Below are positions 18,133 to 27,305 of a stretch of DNA of 64,000 nucleotides, piece by piece (the first letter of the stretch is position 1; each line of letters opens with the position of its first letter). The DNA is from JAJCYL01 sp963664285 (GTDB lineage: Bacteria > Bacteroidota > Bacteroidia > Cytophagales > Cyclobacteriaceae). Below the pieces are notes generated by a model. That model had not been told where the DNA came from. It worked only from the letters and a program-made list of their open reading frames with translations, and searched no databases. The DNA is taken from positions 1 to 64,000 of the forward strand of contig CAXXNX010000025.1 in NCBI GenBank assembly GCA_963664285.2, given 5' to 3'. The translations under genes were made by a program, and so were the position numbers.

Positions 18133-18580
18133 TGGTGGTCGACAATTCATATCCCTTATACTTAGCATCGATTGGGAATGACTTGTGACTTCTGTCGACC
18201 AAAACGGCAGCCTCCATCTTTCGTATCTCAGCTCCCAGGAACGCTTTGAGGCTGAATGACATTGTTCTGCCAGTCTTGAGCACATCGTCAACCAACACTA
18301 CGGACTTATTCCTTAACATTCGCAAATCACAGTCCAAACTAATTTCTTCCTTTAATGGACTTATCTTGTTGATGGAGACCTTGACCAGTTGCGTTTTTAA
18401 AGGACTGATCTGGGACAATTCTTTAACAATTCTTTTTGCCAGTGAAAAACCTCGATCATAGATACCAGCTATAATCAGCTCCTTCTCTTCAAAATTGTTC
18501 TCATAAATTTCGTAAGCAATCCTTCGGATTTTCTGACTGACTTCCTTCTTGTTAAGAATTAAATCCCCGGTTCTGGTCAT
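18074..18580 (-). CDS. pyrR: PyrR-like phosphoribosyltransferase
   Basis: The 168-residue protein has the type I phosphoribosyltransferase fold with the PRPP loop VVLVDDVLKTGRTM near residue 93. It also has the PyrR-type C-terminal VLVDRSHKSFPI and a final LGGVDQGVYL. PyrR has uracil phosphoribosyltransferase activity and, in some bacteria, regulates pyr mRNA. No pyr operon is adjacent (pyrE is at 53 kb), so the regulatory role is uncertain. It follows the Lrp-type regulator with a four-base overlap and is probably co-transcribed with it. Confidence 0.85.
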   Translation of the reverse strand: MTRTGDLILNKKEVSQKIRRIAYEIYENNFEEKELIIAGIYDRGFSLAKRIVKELSQISPLKTQLVKVSINKISPLKEEISLDCDLRMLRNKSVVLVDDVLKTGRTMSFSLKAFLGAEIRKMEAAVLVDRSHKSFPIDAKYKGYELSTTINEHVEVKLGGVDQGVYLS

Positions 18581-19068
18581 GATATTGTAGTACTTTCCGG
18601 TAGAGGCATTACTTTTCTATCCTTAAACGTAGAAAGGATTACCAGCGACTGCATATTATCTACTTCTTTGATGTCTGTCACTTTCTCTAACATCAGTTTC
18701 TGATAAGAAGGTATATCACATGCTATGATCTTTAAAATAAAATCACTCGTCCCGGTGACATGATGGCACTCAATAACCTCATCTATTTTGTTGATCTCGG
18801 CAAGAAAACTGTCAATATTAGTCCTATTGTGGCCTTTTAAATTCACCATAACAAAGGTACTGACCCCTAATCCTATTTTAGAAGTATCAAGTACGGCGTG
18901 GTAGCTTTTTATAATTCCTGAATTCTCCAGCTTTTTTACTCTCTCTAAAGTTGGAGCAGGTGAAAGGCCAATTTCTTTGGATAACTGTGCATTGGTGATC
19001 TTGGCGCTAGCTTGAAGTTTTTCCAGGATTTCCCGGTCTATTTTATCCAATTTTGGTGTAGCCCCCAT
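18577..19068 (-). CDS. Lrp/AsnC family transcriptional regulator
   Basis: The 163-residue protein has an N-terminal AsnC-type helix-turn-helix (LDKIDREILEKLQ, then NAQLSKEIGLSPAPTLERVK). A C-terminal RAM ligand-binding domain follows (VSTFVMVNLKG, VIECHHVTGTSDFILKI). Such proteins bind DNA as multimers and respond to amino acids. An inverted repeat between its -7 and -33 positions (19111-19134) suggests autoregulation. The frameshifted aminotransferase gene just upstream, on the same strand, could be a functional partner. Confidence 0.93.
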   Translation of the reverse strand: MGATPKLDKIDREILEKLQASAKITNAQLSKEIGLSPAPTLERVKKLENSGIIKSYHAVLDTSKIGLGVSTFVMVNLKGHNRTNIDSFLAEINKIDEVIECHHVTGTSDFILKIIACDIPSYQKLMLEKVTDIKEVDNMQSLVILSTFKDRKVMPLPESTTIS

Positions 19069-19096
19069 TTTCTAGTTTTCAAAATTTTATTTGCCC

Positions 19097-19134
19097 CAAA
19101 GATAAAACATATTCTATTTCTTCTAAAATAGAAT
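19097..19134 (-). promoter_or_regulatory. Putative promoter and inverted-repeat operator of the Lrp-type gene
   Basis: On the minus strand TATCTTTG (19097-19104) matches the TAnnTTTG -7 element, about 29 bases before the regulator's ATG. Directly upstream, attctattt (19111-19119) and aaatagaat (19126-19134) form a perfect 9-base inverted repeat with a 6-base spacer. A repeat in this position would let the regulator block its own promoter. No good -33 TTG is visible. Confidence 0.45.
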
Positions 19135-19183
19135 TAGAATCCTTCATTATATATTATAAACTTCTAAGTATCAAAAAGATCAA

Positions 19184-20298
19184 CTAAAACTCACCGTCCA
19201 GAAATCTCGAAAAACGCTCTAGTGCCTCTGGCAGGTTTTGGCGGCCAAATCCCAGCCTGAAATGTTGATTGCTGTAATCAAAAATTGACCCCGGCAATAC
19301 AAGTACGCCTTCCTTATCTCTAAGAGTCATGCAAAATTGATCCATATCAATTGGGTGTATTATTTCGGCAAGGGATATTGGTCCCGCCTTAGGCCGGACC
19401 CACCTGATTACATCACTGTATCGATTGAAGAATTGATCCAATAGGGAAAGATTTGATTGGATGATACCCAAGTTTCTGTCGGAAACAATCTTCAGGTTTT
19501 TCAGGGCAATAGTTGCAAGGAACTCACTAGGGGCACTATTACAAATGGTGATGAAATCCTTTATCTCGGTAATTTTTTTAAATGCTGCTTCATCTCTGGT
19601 GGCAATCCAACCAATACGAAGGCCTGGAAGCCCCAGTGACTTGGACATTACCCCAAGAGAGACAGCCTTATCATAGATATCACACAAGGCGGGAAGTCTG
19701 TCTGCCTCATCATATTCGGAGAAACGATACACCTCATCAGAAAAGATATAAGCATCATTATTAGAAGCAATATTTATAACGCTCTCAACATCAGTCCTGG
19801 TCATCAATACTCCGGTTGGGTTGTGAGGATTGATTATTGCTATGGCTTTTGTGGTCGAAATCACAGTTTCATTGATGACATCGAGATCACATTCCCAGTT
19901 GAAACTATGTGATAACTTCCATTGACTGACCTTGCACCCGATAGACCGTGGTATTTCTTCCAGCGATTGATAGTTGGGATGTTGCACTACATAATGATCA
20001 CCGGGTTTGAGAATGGCATGTAAAGCACAAAAACACCTTCTTCTGCCCCGGCGAAAACGATAACCTGCTCCTCGCTAATAGTTTCATAGAGATCAGCAAT
20101 AATTTGTCGGAGTTCCGGGTGACCCCGGGTTTCTGTATAACCGAGGTACAGATCCATAAATTCATCGTGGGCATTAGACTCAAGGGAGAGGATCTCATTG
20201 ATGGTAAAAGACTGACAATCCGAGGAACAAAGAAGATAGGGCGTGTTGAATTCATATTTTTCAAAAAACCTTTCTATTCGCGATGGGGAGATATCCAT
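19184..20298 (-). pseudogene. Class I/II PLP aminotransferase, one frameshift
   Basis: Two frames make one aminotransferase of about 370 residues. The N-terminal part (20298 down to about 20030) contains YTETRGHPELRQII. The rest (to 19184) contains NPHNPTGVL, SDEVYR, the PLP-lysine motif SKSLGLPGLRIGW and the C-terminal RLGFGR. At the A5 run 20029-20033 (T5 on the coding strand) one base appears to be missing. With T6 the join reads EGVFCALHAILKPGDHYVVQ, a standard transition in this fold. As sequenced the enzyme is truncated before its catalytic lysine. The substrate cannot be assigned; the adjacent Lrp-type regulator hints at amino-acid metabolism. Confidence 0.82.
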
Positions 20299-20372
20299 TG
20301 ATATGCGTTTTAGCAGTGACTTGATGATCTAATTGAAAACTTGGTAAGGTATTTGTAATTTCAATTGTAAGT

Positions 20373-21377
20373 TCAAGTAATAAGTGCAATTTTCCTTTGT
20401 AGCACTTGCTTTGCGTTTAGGTAATTAAATTTTCTAACAGGGCGTTCATTGATTTTGTTTTCAACAACTTTGATTTGCTCCTCTGTAACAAATCTAATAT
20501 CTGTTTTCTTAGGATAAAACCTTCTGATTACCCCAATCCTATTTTCAACTGTCCCTTTATCCTGACTAGTATAGGGACGAGTGAAATAGGCATCCACATC
20601 AAGGGATTGAGCAATCAACTCATGTTTAGAAAATGCCATATCATTATCAAAAGTGAGTGTTTCCAGTTTGTGTTTATCCTGAGAGAGTTCCTCCACAATA
20701 GCTTCGGCCATTTGATCGGCATTTTTACTGTGCATCTTTCTGATTCTGGTAAAAAGACTTGCTCGGTCTGTCATCACCAACAAAGAGCCTTTGTGGTTTT
20801 TACCCATCATTAAATCGACTTCTATATCTCCCAATCGTTCCCTTTTGTTAATGATCTGGGGTCGCTGTTCAATTGATACCCTATTCGGGATAATACCTCT
20901 ACGATCTTTTCTGTTTCCTCGTTTGCGCCTTCGTTTGCCATGTTTTAGATATGTGTATAGTTGTTTGTATTCTTGGTTCTCCTGGTGGTTGGTGTGCTTA
21001 CATTCCCATATCCATTGGTAAATCCATTCATGGCTAAGTGGACATTCTCTCGTTTTCTTTCCCTGATGGCTGATCAATTCAGGACTCCATCTATCTTCTT
21101 GGAGCCGGTTAACTATCCAGTCTTTCATGGGTTTGGTGAAAATCACTCTTTTTGGCTTTTCTTGATGACGAAGATTGGTCCTCCTTTGTGCATTTGCTGT
21201 TCGATAGACACCAGCTCCCCTACCTCTTGAACCCACATTTCGCTTAAGCTCACGTGAGATCGTAGATGGGTGAAAATGAACGATACAGGCAATCTCCTTT
21301 TGAGTAGCTCCTGTTTTCAATAATGCTTCAATTTGATACCTTTGATCAATACTGAGATGTGTGTAGTTTTTTGACAT
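20373..21377 (-). CDS. IS30-family transposase
   Basis: The product is about 334 residues from the preferred ATG at 21377 (MSKNYTHLS). An ATG seven codons earlier is also open. It has the N-terminal helix-turn-helix IACIVHFHPSTISRELKRN and a DDE catalytic core (DIEVDLMMG, LTFDNDMAFS, RPYTSQDKGTVENRIGVIRR). The last two codons, including the TGA at 20373-20375, lie outside the left inverted repeat, so the stop codon comes from the host sequence. Apart from that the gene looks intact. Confidence 0.93.
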   Translation of the reverse strand: MSKNYTHLSIDQRYQIEALLKTGATQKEIACIVHFHPSTISRELKRNVGSRGRGAGVYRTANAQRRTNLRHQEKPKRVIFTKPMKDWIVNRLQEDRWSPELISHQGKKTRECPLSHEWIYQWIWECKHTNHQENQEYKQLYTYLKHGKRRRKRGNRKDRRGIIPNRVSIEQRPQIINKRERLGDIEVDLMMGKNHKGSLLVMTDRASLFTRIRKMHSKNADQMAEAIVEELSQDKHKLETLTFDNDMAFSKHELIAQSLDVDAYFTRPYTSQDKGTVENRIGVIRRFYPKKTDIRFVTEEQIKVVENKINERPVRKFNYLNAKQVLQRKIALIT

Positions 21378-21463
21378 TTTGCAATCCAAAGATTGCACTG
21401 CTCAGGCTTTTGAAGGATGAAAAAGCCCTTAAAAGCTTTTTCATCCTTCAATTGCACTTATTA
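20378..21463 (-). mobile_element. IS30-family insertion sequence
   Basis: The 14-base ends taataagtgcaatt (20378-20391) and aattgcacttatta (21450-21463) are perfect inverted repeats around an IS30-type transposase. The total is about 1086 bases. I cannot see a clear target duplication. The element sits in the region between the aminotransferase gene and the lipoprotein gene, about 80 bases upstream of the former and 42 upstream of the latter. Confidence 0.85.
21410..21451. repeat. Perfect 17-base-pair hairpin at the upstream end of the IS30 element
   Basis: The arms starting ttgaaggatg (21410-21426) and ending catccttcaa (21435-21451) are perfect complements with an 8-base loop. It lies between the transposase start and the right inverted repeat. 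In an IS this can block incoming transcription or hide the transposase start in read-through mRNA. Confidence 0.85.
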
Positions 21464-21505
21464 GTTGATCTCAGCAATTCCTAAATGATTAAAAAATAAA
21501 TATTG

Positions 21506-22642
21506 ATGCGGAAATTTTACCAATTTATCATTCTTGTAATAATTATCTCAGCCTGTACATCCGGTAAAAAATCCCTGGAGCAGGGAAATTATTTTGATGC
21601 TGTGATGAAATCTGTAGATCGTTTAAGGAAAAGTCCTGGCCATGGTAAGTCGAAATCAACGCTGCGAAAGGCTTATATATTGGCAATAGGGTATTACGAG
21701 GATCAAATTGGCAATTTGACTTCTTCCAACGACCCTTTTAAGTGGGGAAGAACCGTCGGATCGTACGAATACATTAATAAAATGTATGAGGAAATTCGTC
21801 GCTCACCCGGCGCATTGAAGGTAATTGCCAACCCGCTTAACTATTACGATAAAATGGAGCGGGCCAAACGCAACGCGGCTGAGGAAAGTTATTCAGCCGG
21901 GATGAAGAAACTTAATCCACGGGATCGTAATAGCAGCAAAGAAGCATATTTTCATTTTGAAGACGCCAACAATTTTGTCAATGGCTATAAGGAAGTCAAA
22001 GACAAAATGAACGAGGCCAGAGACTATGCGACGCTCAAAGTAGCGGTAGAGCAAATCCCTGTACCCCGACGATATTCCCTCAGTGGTGATTTCTTCCAGG
22101 AGAAAGTTGAGGAATTCCTCCATGCAAGCTGGTCAGCAAACCAGTTTATCCGGTTTTATTCTCAAAGGGAGGCTAGAAGGGAAAGACTGCAGGATCCGGA
22201 TCACGTCCTGGTTCTGGCTTTTGACGATTACTCAGTTGGCAATACCAGGATTCGAGAGTCAACCGAAAAATTTGTGCGGGACAGCGTCAGGGTTGGTGAG
22301 GTAACTGTTGAAGGTAAAAAACAACCGGTTTTTGGCACAGTGAAAGCTGAGCTAACCATTTTCAAGAAAGAAGTGGTATCTAAAGGGCTTCTTTCCATGC
22401 AGATCTTAGATGGCCGCAACGATGCGGTCCTTTCCAGTGACAAGATTCCTGGTACTTTTGTATGGTATACGGAATGGGCCAGCTATAATGGGGATGATAG
22501 AGCGCTGACCGATGAGCAATTGGCGCTATGTAAAAGAATTGAAATACCACCACCAACACCACAGGACTTGTTTATTGAATTTACAATACCTATTTATGAC
22601 CAATTGACGAGTAAGTTGAAGAGGTTTTATGGTAGGTATTAA
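21506..22642 (+). CDS. Lipoprotein of unknown function
   Basis: The product of about 378 residues begins MRKFYQFIILVIIISAC, a signal peptide with a lipobox (ISAC). It is probably lipid-anchored in the cell envelope. The first half is helical and rich in charged residues and may form tetratricopeptide-like repeats (SLEQGNYFDAVMKSVDRLRK, YFHFEDANNFVNGYKEVK). The C-terminal half is more beta-rich. Similar proteins occur in Cytophagales, but no function is known. The ATG at 21506 is preferred over a TTG one codon upstream. The gene begins just outside the IS30 right end. Confidence 0.78.
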   Translation: MRKFYQFIILVIIISACTSGKKSLEQGNYFDAVMKSVDRLRKSPGHGKSKSTLRKAYILAIGYYEDQIGNLTSSNDPFKWGRTVGSYEYINKMYEEIRRSPGALKVIANPLNYYDKMERAKRNAAEESYSAGMKKLNPRDRNSSKEAYFHFEDANNFVNGYKEVKDKMNEARDYATLKVAVEQIPVPRRYSLSGDFFQEKVEEFLHASWSANQFIRFYSQREARRERLQDPDHVLVLAFDDYSVGNTRIRESTEKFVRDSVRVGEVTVEGKKQPVFGTVKAELTIFKKEVVSKGLLSMQILDGRNDAVLSSDKIPGTFVWYTEWASYNGDDRALTDEQLALCKRIEIPPPTPQDLFIEFTIPIYDQLTSKLKRFYGRY

Positions 22643-22688
22643 GAATTACTATCGTCACTGAGAGCAAATTATAATTACTGAAACTACC

Positions 22689-23171
22689 TTACCTTATCCG
22701 ATCCACCGACCTCACCAGCCGTTCATCCCGTCGTATAAACCTGTTAGCCATCAGGTTAAATATCAGGGCCACAAAAATGGCGTAAAACCCGGGTAAATAG
22801 GCGCCTTTAACCTCGGGTTCCAGCATTTTTTCACCCTGGAAAGAAAAATAAATAGTTAAGATCAGGCTACCACCCATTAGCAAAGAATTTAAAGCTCCAA
22901 GTTTGATCTGGGTCAGTCTTTTTTTGTATTGAGTTACTGAGTAGGCAGCAACTCCAGCTGCAATTAGTGCGATTAGTGCGATGTAAAATGTCCAAGATTG
23001 GGAAGTAACTACTTTTTTTTCGAAGTCTTCATATTGTGTCAGGTTAATGGCAGTGAGTTGTATGGCTCCATTTGTCACACTATCAAACTTTTGCCACAAC
23101 GGTGAAAGCACAGCTACAATCATGGCCATGAATACAAGAGTCAGAAAAATGGTTTGTACACGCTGGAGCAT
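22689..23171 (-). CDS. DUF4293 membrane protein
   Basis: The 160-residue protein starts MLQRVQTIFLTLVF and has four predicted membrane helices (about 5-22, 62-80, 92-112 and 126-145). This matches the Bacteroidota-specific DUF4293 family, including the typical MIQRIQT-like start. The function is unknown. It lies convergent to the lipoprotein gene. Confidence 0.85.
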   Translation of the reverse strand: MLQRVQTIFLTLVFMAMIVAVLSPLWQKFDSVTNGAIQLTAINLTQYEDFEKKVVTSQSWTFYIALIALIAAGVAAYSVTQYKKRLTQIKLGALNSLLMGGSLILTIYFSFQGEKMLEPEVKGAYLPGFYAIFVALIFNLMANRFIRRDERLVRSVDRIR

Positions 23172-23209
23172 AGATTAAATTTTTAGCAAATGTAATGATT
23201 CAGGAAAAC

Positions 23210-24256
23210 CTAAGGAGACAATAGGATTTTGAGGCTATTGTCCAGTTTTTGATCAAAGATCTTATAGGCTTCTCCTCCCTGGGAAAGCGATAACTCATGA
23301 GAAATTATCGAAGCAAGATCATATTTCTTTTCCAAAACGATCTTTGATAGTTTGTCCATGTAGTGCCTTGCCGGGCAACGCCCAATTTTAAAAGTCAGGT
23401 TCTTGTCATAAGCTTCTACCGGACTAAAAGCAAAGTGATCTGAAGTATGGACGCCAACAGTTGACACGATACCTCCAGGTCTAACTAAATCAACAGCCAA
23501 TCTTTGCGCTGATGGGCTACCAACAACCTCCATAACCGCATCGGCTCCCCGCCCCTGGGTCATACCTTGAATTACATCGATCGGATTTTGGGTTTGAAAG
23601 TTGATGGGCAAGGCGCCATAGTTTGAGGCTTTGACCAAACGTTCTTCTACAGAATCAATGGCAAAAACCTTGTTTACCCCCTGTTCTATGGCCCCAATAA
23701 TAGCCATTAGGCCTACAGGGCCACATCCAACCACCACTAAAGTCTTGTCCGGAGTAATTTCTGCATTTTCAGCACAATAATATCCCGTGGACAAGATGTC
23801 CCCAATGAATAGTATTTCCTTGTGGTCTACACCTTCCGGAATACTAAATAATGTACTATCAGCCATGGGAACCCGAACATATTCCGCTTGTGCGCCATGT
23901 AAACCATGTCCGTTTTCCACCCAACCATAAAGTTGCCCATGGATACATCGACAGGTCAATCCGATCTTGCAGTAGTAGCATTGACCACAACTGGTAGTAA
24001 ATGGACTTACTACGTGTGAATCTTTCGAAAAGTTCTTAACACTGTTACCAACCTCCACAATTTCACCAACAAACTCATGCCCCATTACTGTCCCTGGATC
24101 AAGACCTTTTTCATGTTCCCGGTAAACATGAAGATCAGAACCACAAATGGCTGTCCATTCCACTTTTACAATCGCATCTCCGGATTCAACAATTACTGGA
24201 TCTGATACGGTACCATAGGAAAGATTTTCTTTACTGTGGAAGGTTAATGCTTTCAA
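23210..24256 (-). CDS. Zinc-dependent alcohol dehydrogenase
   Basis: The 348-residue medium-chain dehydrogenase has catalytic-zinc residues in AICGSDLHVYR and VMGHEFVGEIVEVG. A structural-zinc cluster (CGQCYYCKIGLTCRC) follows, and the nucleotide-binding GCGPVGLMA lies near residue 178. The Cys pattern and GRGADAVMEVVG segment are closest to formaldehyde/threonine-dehydrogenase-like members, so the substrate is uncertain. It is transcribed alone; about 160 AT-rich bases separate it from uvrA. Confidence 0.9.
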   Translation of the reverse strand: MKALTFHSKENLSYGTVSDPVIVESGDAIVKVEWTAICGSDLHVYREHEKGLDPGTVMGHEFVGEIVEVGNSVKNFSKDSHVVSPFTTSCGQCYYCKIGLTCRCIHGQLYGWVENGHGLHGAQAEYVRVPMADSTLFSIPEGVDHKEILFIGDILSTGYYCAENAEITPDKTLVVVGCGPVGLMAIIGAIEQGVNKVFAIDSVEERLVKASNYGALPINFQTQNPIDVIQGMTQGRGADAVMEVVGSPSAQRLAVDLVRPGGIVSTVGVHTSDHFAFSPVEAYDKNLTFKIGRCPARHYMDKLSKIVLEKKYDLASIISHELSLSQGGEAYKIFDQKLDNSLKILLSP

Positions 24257-24418
24257 AATCTTTGTTATATGGAATAATCATCACTTTGAACTCACAATAT
24301 ATTCCCTTAATTCGATTACAAAACTTAGAACAGGTAATGGATCTCCCCAGGATTCATTACCTAAACTGTATATTACATATATAGTAATTTATATTACCTG
24401 ATAATGTATTATACAAAA

Positions 24419-27247
24419 TTAGGTATTAAGATGGAGTTTATCTTTTAAGTAATAAGCTGTATGGCCTTTCATTGCACTCACGATTTCCTCCGGAGTTCCG
24501 GCGAAAACTACATTTCCTCCTTCATCGCCACCTTCAGGCCCCAGGTCGATAATCCAGTCTGAAGATTTGATCACTTCAACATTATGTTCAATAATCAGTA
24601 CCGAATGGCCCTGGTTGACCAAAGCATTCAGTGCATCCAATAATTTATTAATGTCATGAAAATGCAATCCGGTTGTGGGTTCATCGAAAATAAAAAGAGT
24701 GCGGTCGTCTTTCGATTGCTTGCCTTTTCCAATAAATGAAGCCAGTTTAACGCGTTGGGCCTCACCACCTGAAAGAGTATTTGAAGATTGCCCAAGTTTG
24801 ACATACCCCAGGCCAACGTCCTGAAGAGGTTTCAAACGATTCACAATGGCCTTCTTATCATCAAAGAAGTCTATACCTTCATCAAGTGTCAGGTTTAGAA
24901 TTGCTGCAATGTCCTTATCCTTATGCTTAATATCGAGTATCTCCTGCTTGAATCTTTTCCCGTTACATATCTCGCAGGTAAGGTGGATGTCAGCCATGAA
25001 CTGCATCTCGATCTTGACTTCCCCTTCTCCCTGGCAATTCTCACATCGCCCACCATCAATGTTGAAGGAAAAGTGAGAGGGTTTGTATCCTCTTTGTTTA
25101 GCAAGAGGCTGATCAGCAAACAGTTGTCGTATGGCATCGTAAGCCTTTACATAAGTAACCGGATTGGATCGTGAAGATTTTCCTATGGGATTCTGATCCA
25201 CCAACTCAATTGCAGTGACTTTTTTATAATCTCCGGAAAGCTGATCATATTTACCACCCATTTCTCCAACGGTGCCTAAAATCTTACCCAACGCGGGGTA
25301 TAATATTTTCCTGACCAAAGTTGATTTACCCGACCCACTGACACCAGTCACCGCTGTCATTACCCCTAAAGGAATCTCAACATCTATTTCTTTTAAGTTA
25401 TTTTCTCTCGCTCCCAATATCTTAATGGATTCCCTCCATTTCCTCCGGATATCAGGCGTTTTGATGACCTGTGCGCCGTTAAGGTATTGGGCGGTAATCG
25501 AATGCTTTTCCGTGGTCAGATCGTTCCAGTTACCCTGGAACACCAGTTCACCACCATGAATCCCCGCTGCCGGACCAATATCGATGATTTGATCAGCCGC
25601 TTTCATCACCTCTTCTTCATGCTCCACCACGATAACGGAATTGCCCAGATTTCTTAATCCACGCAAGACACTTACCAAGCGCTGAGTATCCCTGGGATGA
25701 AGACCTATACTAGGTTCATCCAGTATGTACATCGAGCCCACCAGTGCACTACCCAATGATGTGGCCAGTTTGATGCGCTGATATTCACCTCCAGAAAGGG
25801 AACCGGTTAACCGGTTAAGGGTCAGGTAACTTAATCCTACCTTTTCCAGGTATTCCAGCCTACTCCTCAGTTCCTTTATTATTCGCTTTGCAATCTCCTG
25901 TTCATAATCATCCAGTTGCAGTTGTTCGAAGAAATTCATCACTTCGGTTACTGGCTTCAACACAAGGTCTGTTATTGAAGCGTTTTTGATTTTAACATAT
26001 GCCGCATCTTTACGAAGCCTCGTCCCTAAGCATTCAGGGCAGTTAGTTTTACCCCTGTATCTGGATAATAAAACACGATATTGAATTTTATAGGTTTGGG
26101 ATTCCAAGTGATGGAAAAAACTATTCAAACCCTCAAAACGACCGTTCCCTTTCCATAAGAATTCCTTCTGGTCAGGATCAAGGTCACGGAATGGCCGGTG
26201 AATGGGAAAATCGAAATGGTCAGCCATATCCAGTAAAGGGTTTAACCATTCCCTCATGGTCTCACTCCTCCAGGGGGCAATCGCCCCTTCAAACACTGAC
26301 ATGCTTTTATCAGGAATGACTAGATCTTCATCTATGCCAAGGACCTTACCAAACCCTTCGCATCTTCGACAAGCTCCATATGGATTATTGAAACTAAATA
26401 GATTTGCACTTGGCTCTTCAAATCGTATCCCATCCAGCTCAAACCGATCGCTGAATTCCTTCTTTTTTTGGTCAACTACCTCCGCAATACAGATTCCTTC
26501 TCCTTCAAAAAATGCGGTCTGGATAGAGTCAGCTATTCGGTACTGGCTGTCCTCATCACCGGGAATCACGGAAGTCCTGTCAATCAAAATAGAGAACTCA
26601 GTAGTCTCTTTCTCTTTCCATCCGGACTGGAGCAGATCTTCAATAAACACCATGCCCTTTTTGGAGAGTAGACGTGTATAGCCCTTACTCAAAAGAATAT
26701 TCAGTTCCTCCTCAAAATTACGATCCGCTTTGAGATGTAACGGACAACTGACGATCACCTTGTTTTCTCCAAAACCAAAAATCCAATCTGTCACAGAACT
26801 TACGCTATCCCTTGAAACAACCTTTCCGCTTTTTGGAGAGATTGTTTTCCCAATTCTGGCGAAGAGCAACTTCAGGTAATCATAGATCTCGGTGGTCGTT
26901 CCCACAGTCGATCTCGGATTTCGCGTATTAACCTTCTGCTCAATGGCAATTGCCGGCGAAACACCTTTAATGTAGTCTACCTCAGGTTTTTCCATTCGTC
27001 CCAGAAACTGTCGGGCATATGAACTCAGGCTTTCCACATATTTGCGCTGCCCTTCGGCAAACAGCGTATCAAAGGCCAGCGAGGATTTGCCAGAACCGGA
27101 CAAGCCTGTAATCACGACCAGTTGGTTCCGAGGAATGGCTACACTTAAGTTCTTAAGATTATTGACCCTTGCTCGTTTTATGATAATGAACTCCTTAGGA
27201 CTTAGTTCATCGACATTTTGTTCCTGTATCGCGGCCTCACTTTGCAT
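24419..27247 (-). CDS. uvrA: UvrABC excinuclease subunit A
   Basis: UvrA is the damage-recognition ATPase of nucleotide excision repair. The 942-residue protein has two ABC cassettes (Walker A GLSGSGKSSLAF near residue 49 and GVSGSGKSTLVRK in the second half). Two signature LSGGEYQR/LSGGEAQR motifs are present, as are zinc-module cysteines in CRRCEGFG, CPECLGTRL, CENCQGEGEV and CEICNGKRF. The segment RIGKTISPKSGK lacks the CPxCG cysteines found there in many UvrA proteins, a feature I associate with the second UvrA type of Bacteroidota. Whether another uvrA exists cannot be seen here. Confidence 0.94.
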   Translation of the reverse strand: MQSEAAIQEQNVDELSPKEFIIIKRARVNNLKNLSVAIPRNQLVVITGLSGSGKSSLAFDTLFAEGQRKYVESLSSYARQFLGRMEKPEVDYIKGVSPAIAIEQKVNTRNPRSTVGTTTEIYDYLKLLFARIGKTISPKSGKVVSRDSVSSVTDWIFGFGENKVIVSCPLHLKADRNFEEELNILLSKGYTRLLSKKGMVFIEDLLQSGWKEKETTEFSILIDRTSVIPGDEDSQYRIADSIQTAFFEGEGICIAEVVDQKKKEFSDRFELDGIRFEEPSANLFSFNNPYGACRRCEGFGKVLGIDEDLVIPDKSMSVFEGAIAPWRSETMREWLNPLLDMADHFDFPIHRPFRDLDPDQKEFLWKGNGRFEGLNSFFHHLESQTYKIQYRVLLSRYRGKTNCPECLGTRLRKDAAYVKIKNASITDLVLKPVTEVMNFFEQLQLDDYEQEIAKRIIKELRSRLEYLEKVGLSYLTLNRLTGSLSGGEYQRIKLATSLGSALVGSMYILDEPSIGLHPRDTQRLVSVLRGLRNLGNSVIVVEHEEEVMKAADQIIDIGPAAGIHGGELVFQGNWNDLTTEKHSITAQYLNGAQVIKTPDIRRKWRESIKILGARENNLKEIDVEIPLGVMTAVTGVSGSGKSTLVRKILYPALGKILGTVGEMGGKYDQLSGDYKKVTAIELVDQNPIGKSSRSNPVTYVKAYDAIRQLFADQPLAKQRGYKPSHFSFNIDGGRCENCQGEGEVKIEMQFMADIHLTCEICNGKRFKQEILDIKHKDKDIAAILNLTLDEGIDFFDDKKAIVNRLKPLQDVGLGYVKLGQSSNTLSGGEAQRVKLASFIGKGKQSKDDRTLFIFDEPTTGLHFHDINKLLDALNALVNQGHSVLIIEHNVEVIKSSDWIIDLGPEGGDEGGNVVFAGTPEEIVSAMKGHTAYYLKDKLHLNT

Positions 27248-27305
27248 ATTGGGGCTGCAAAATTAGTGTCTTTTTTGCTGTTATAATACCCCGATCCCAA
27301 CATCT

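Noticed and set aside
24330..24363. Imperfect hairpin between uvrA and the alcohol dehydrogenase gene as a terminator
   Set aside because: The arms have mismatches and no T run follows on the uvrA strand, so it is not supported as an intrinsic terminator.
26202..26681. 159-codon frame opposite uvrA
   Set aside because: Antisense to a conserved part of uvrA, without family features or a plausible start context.
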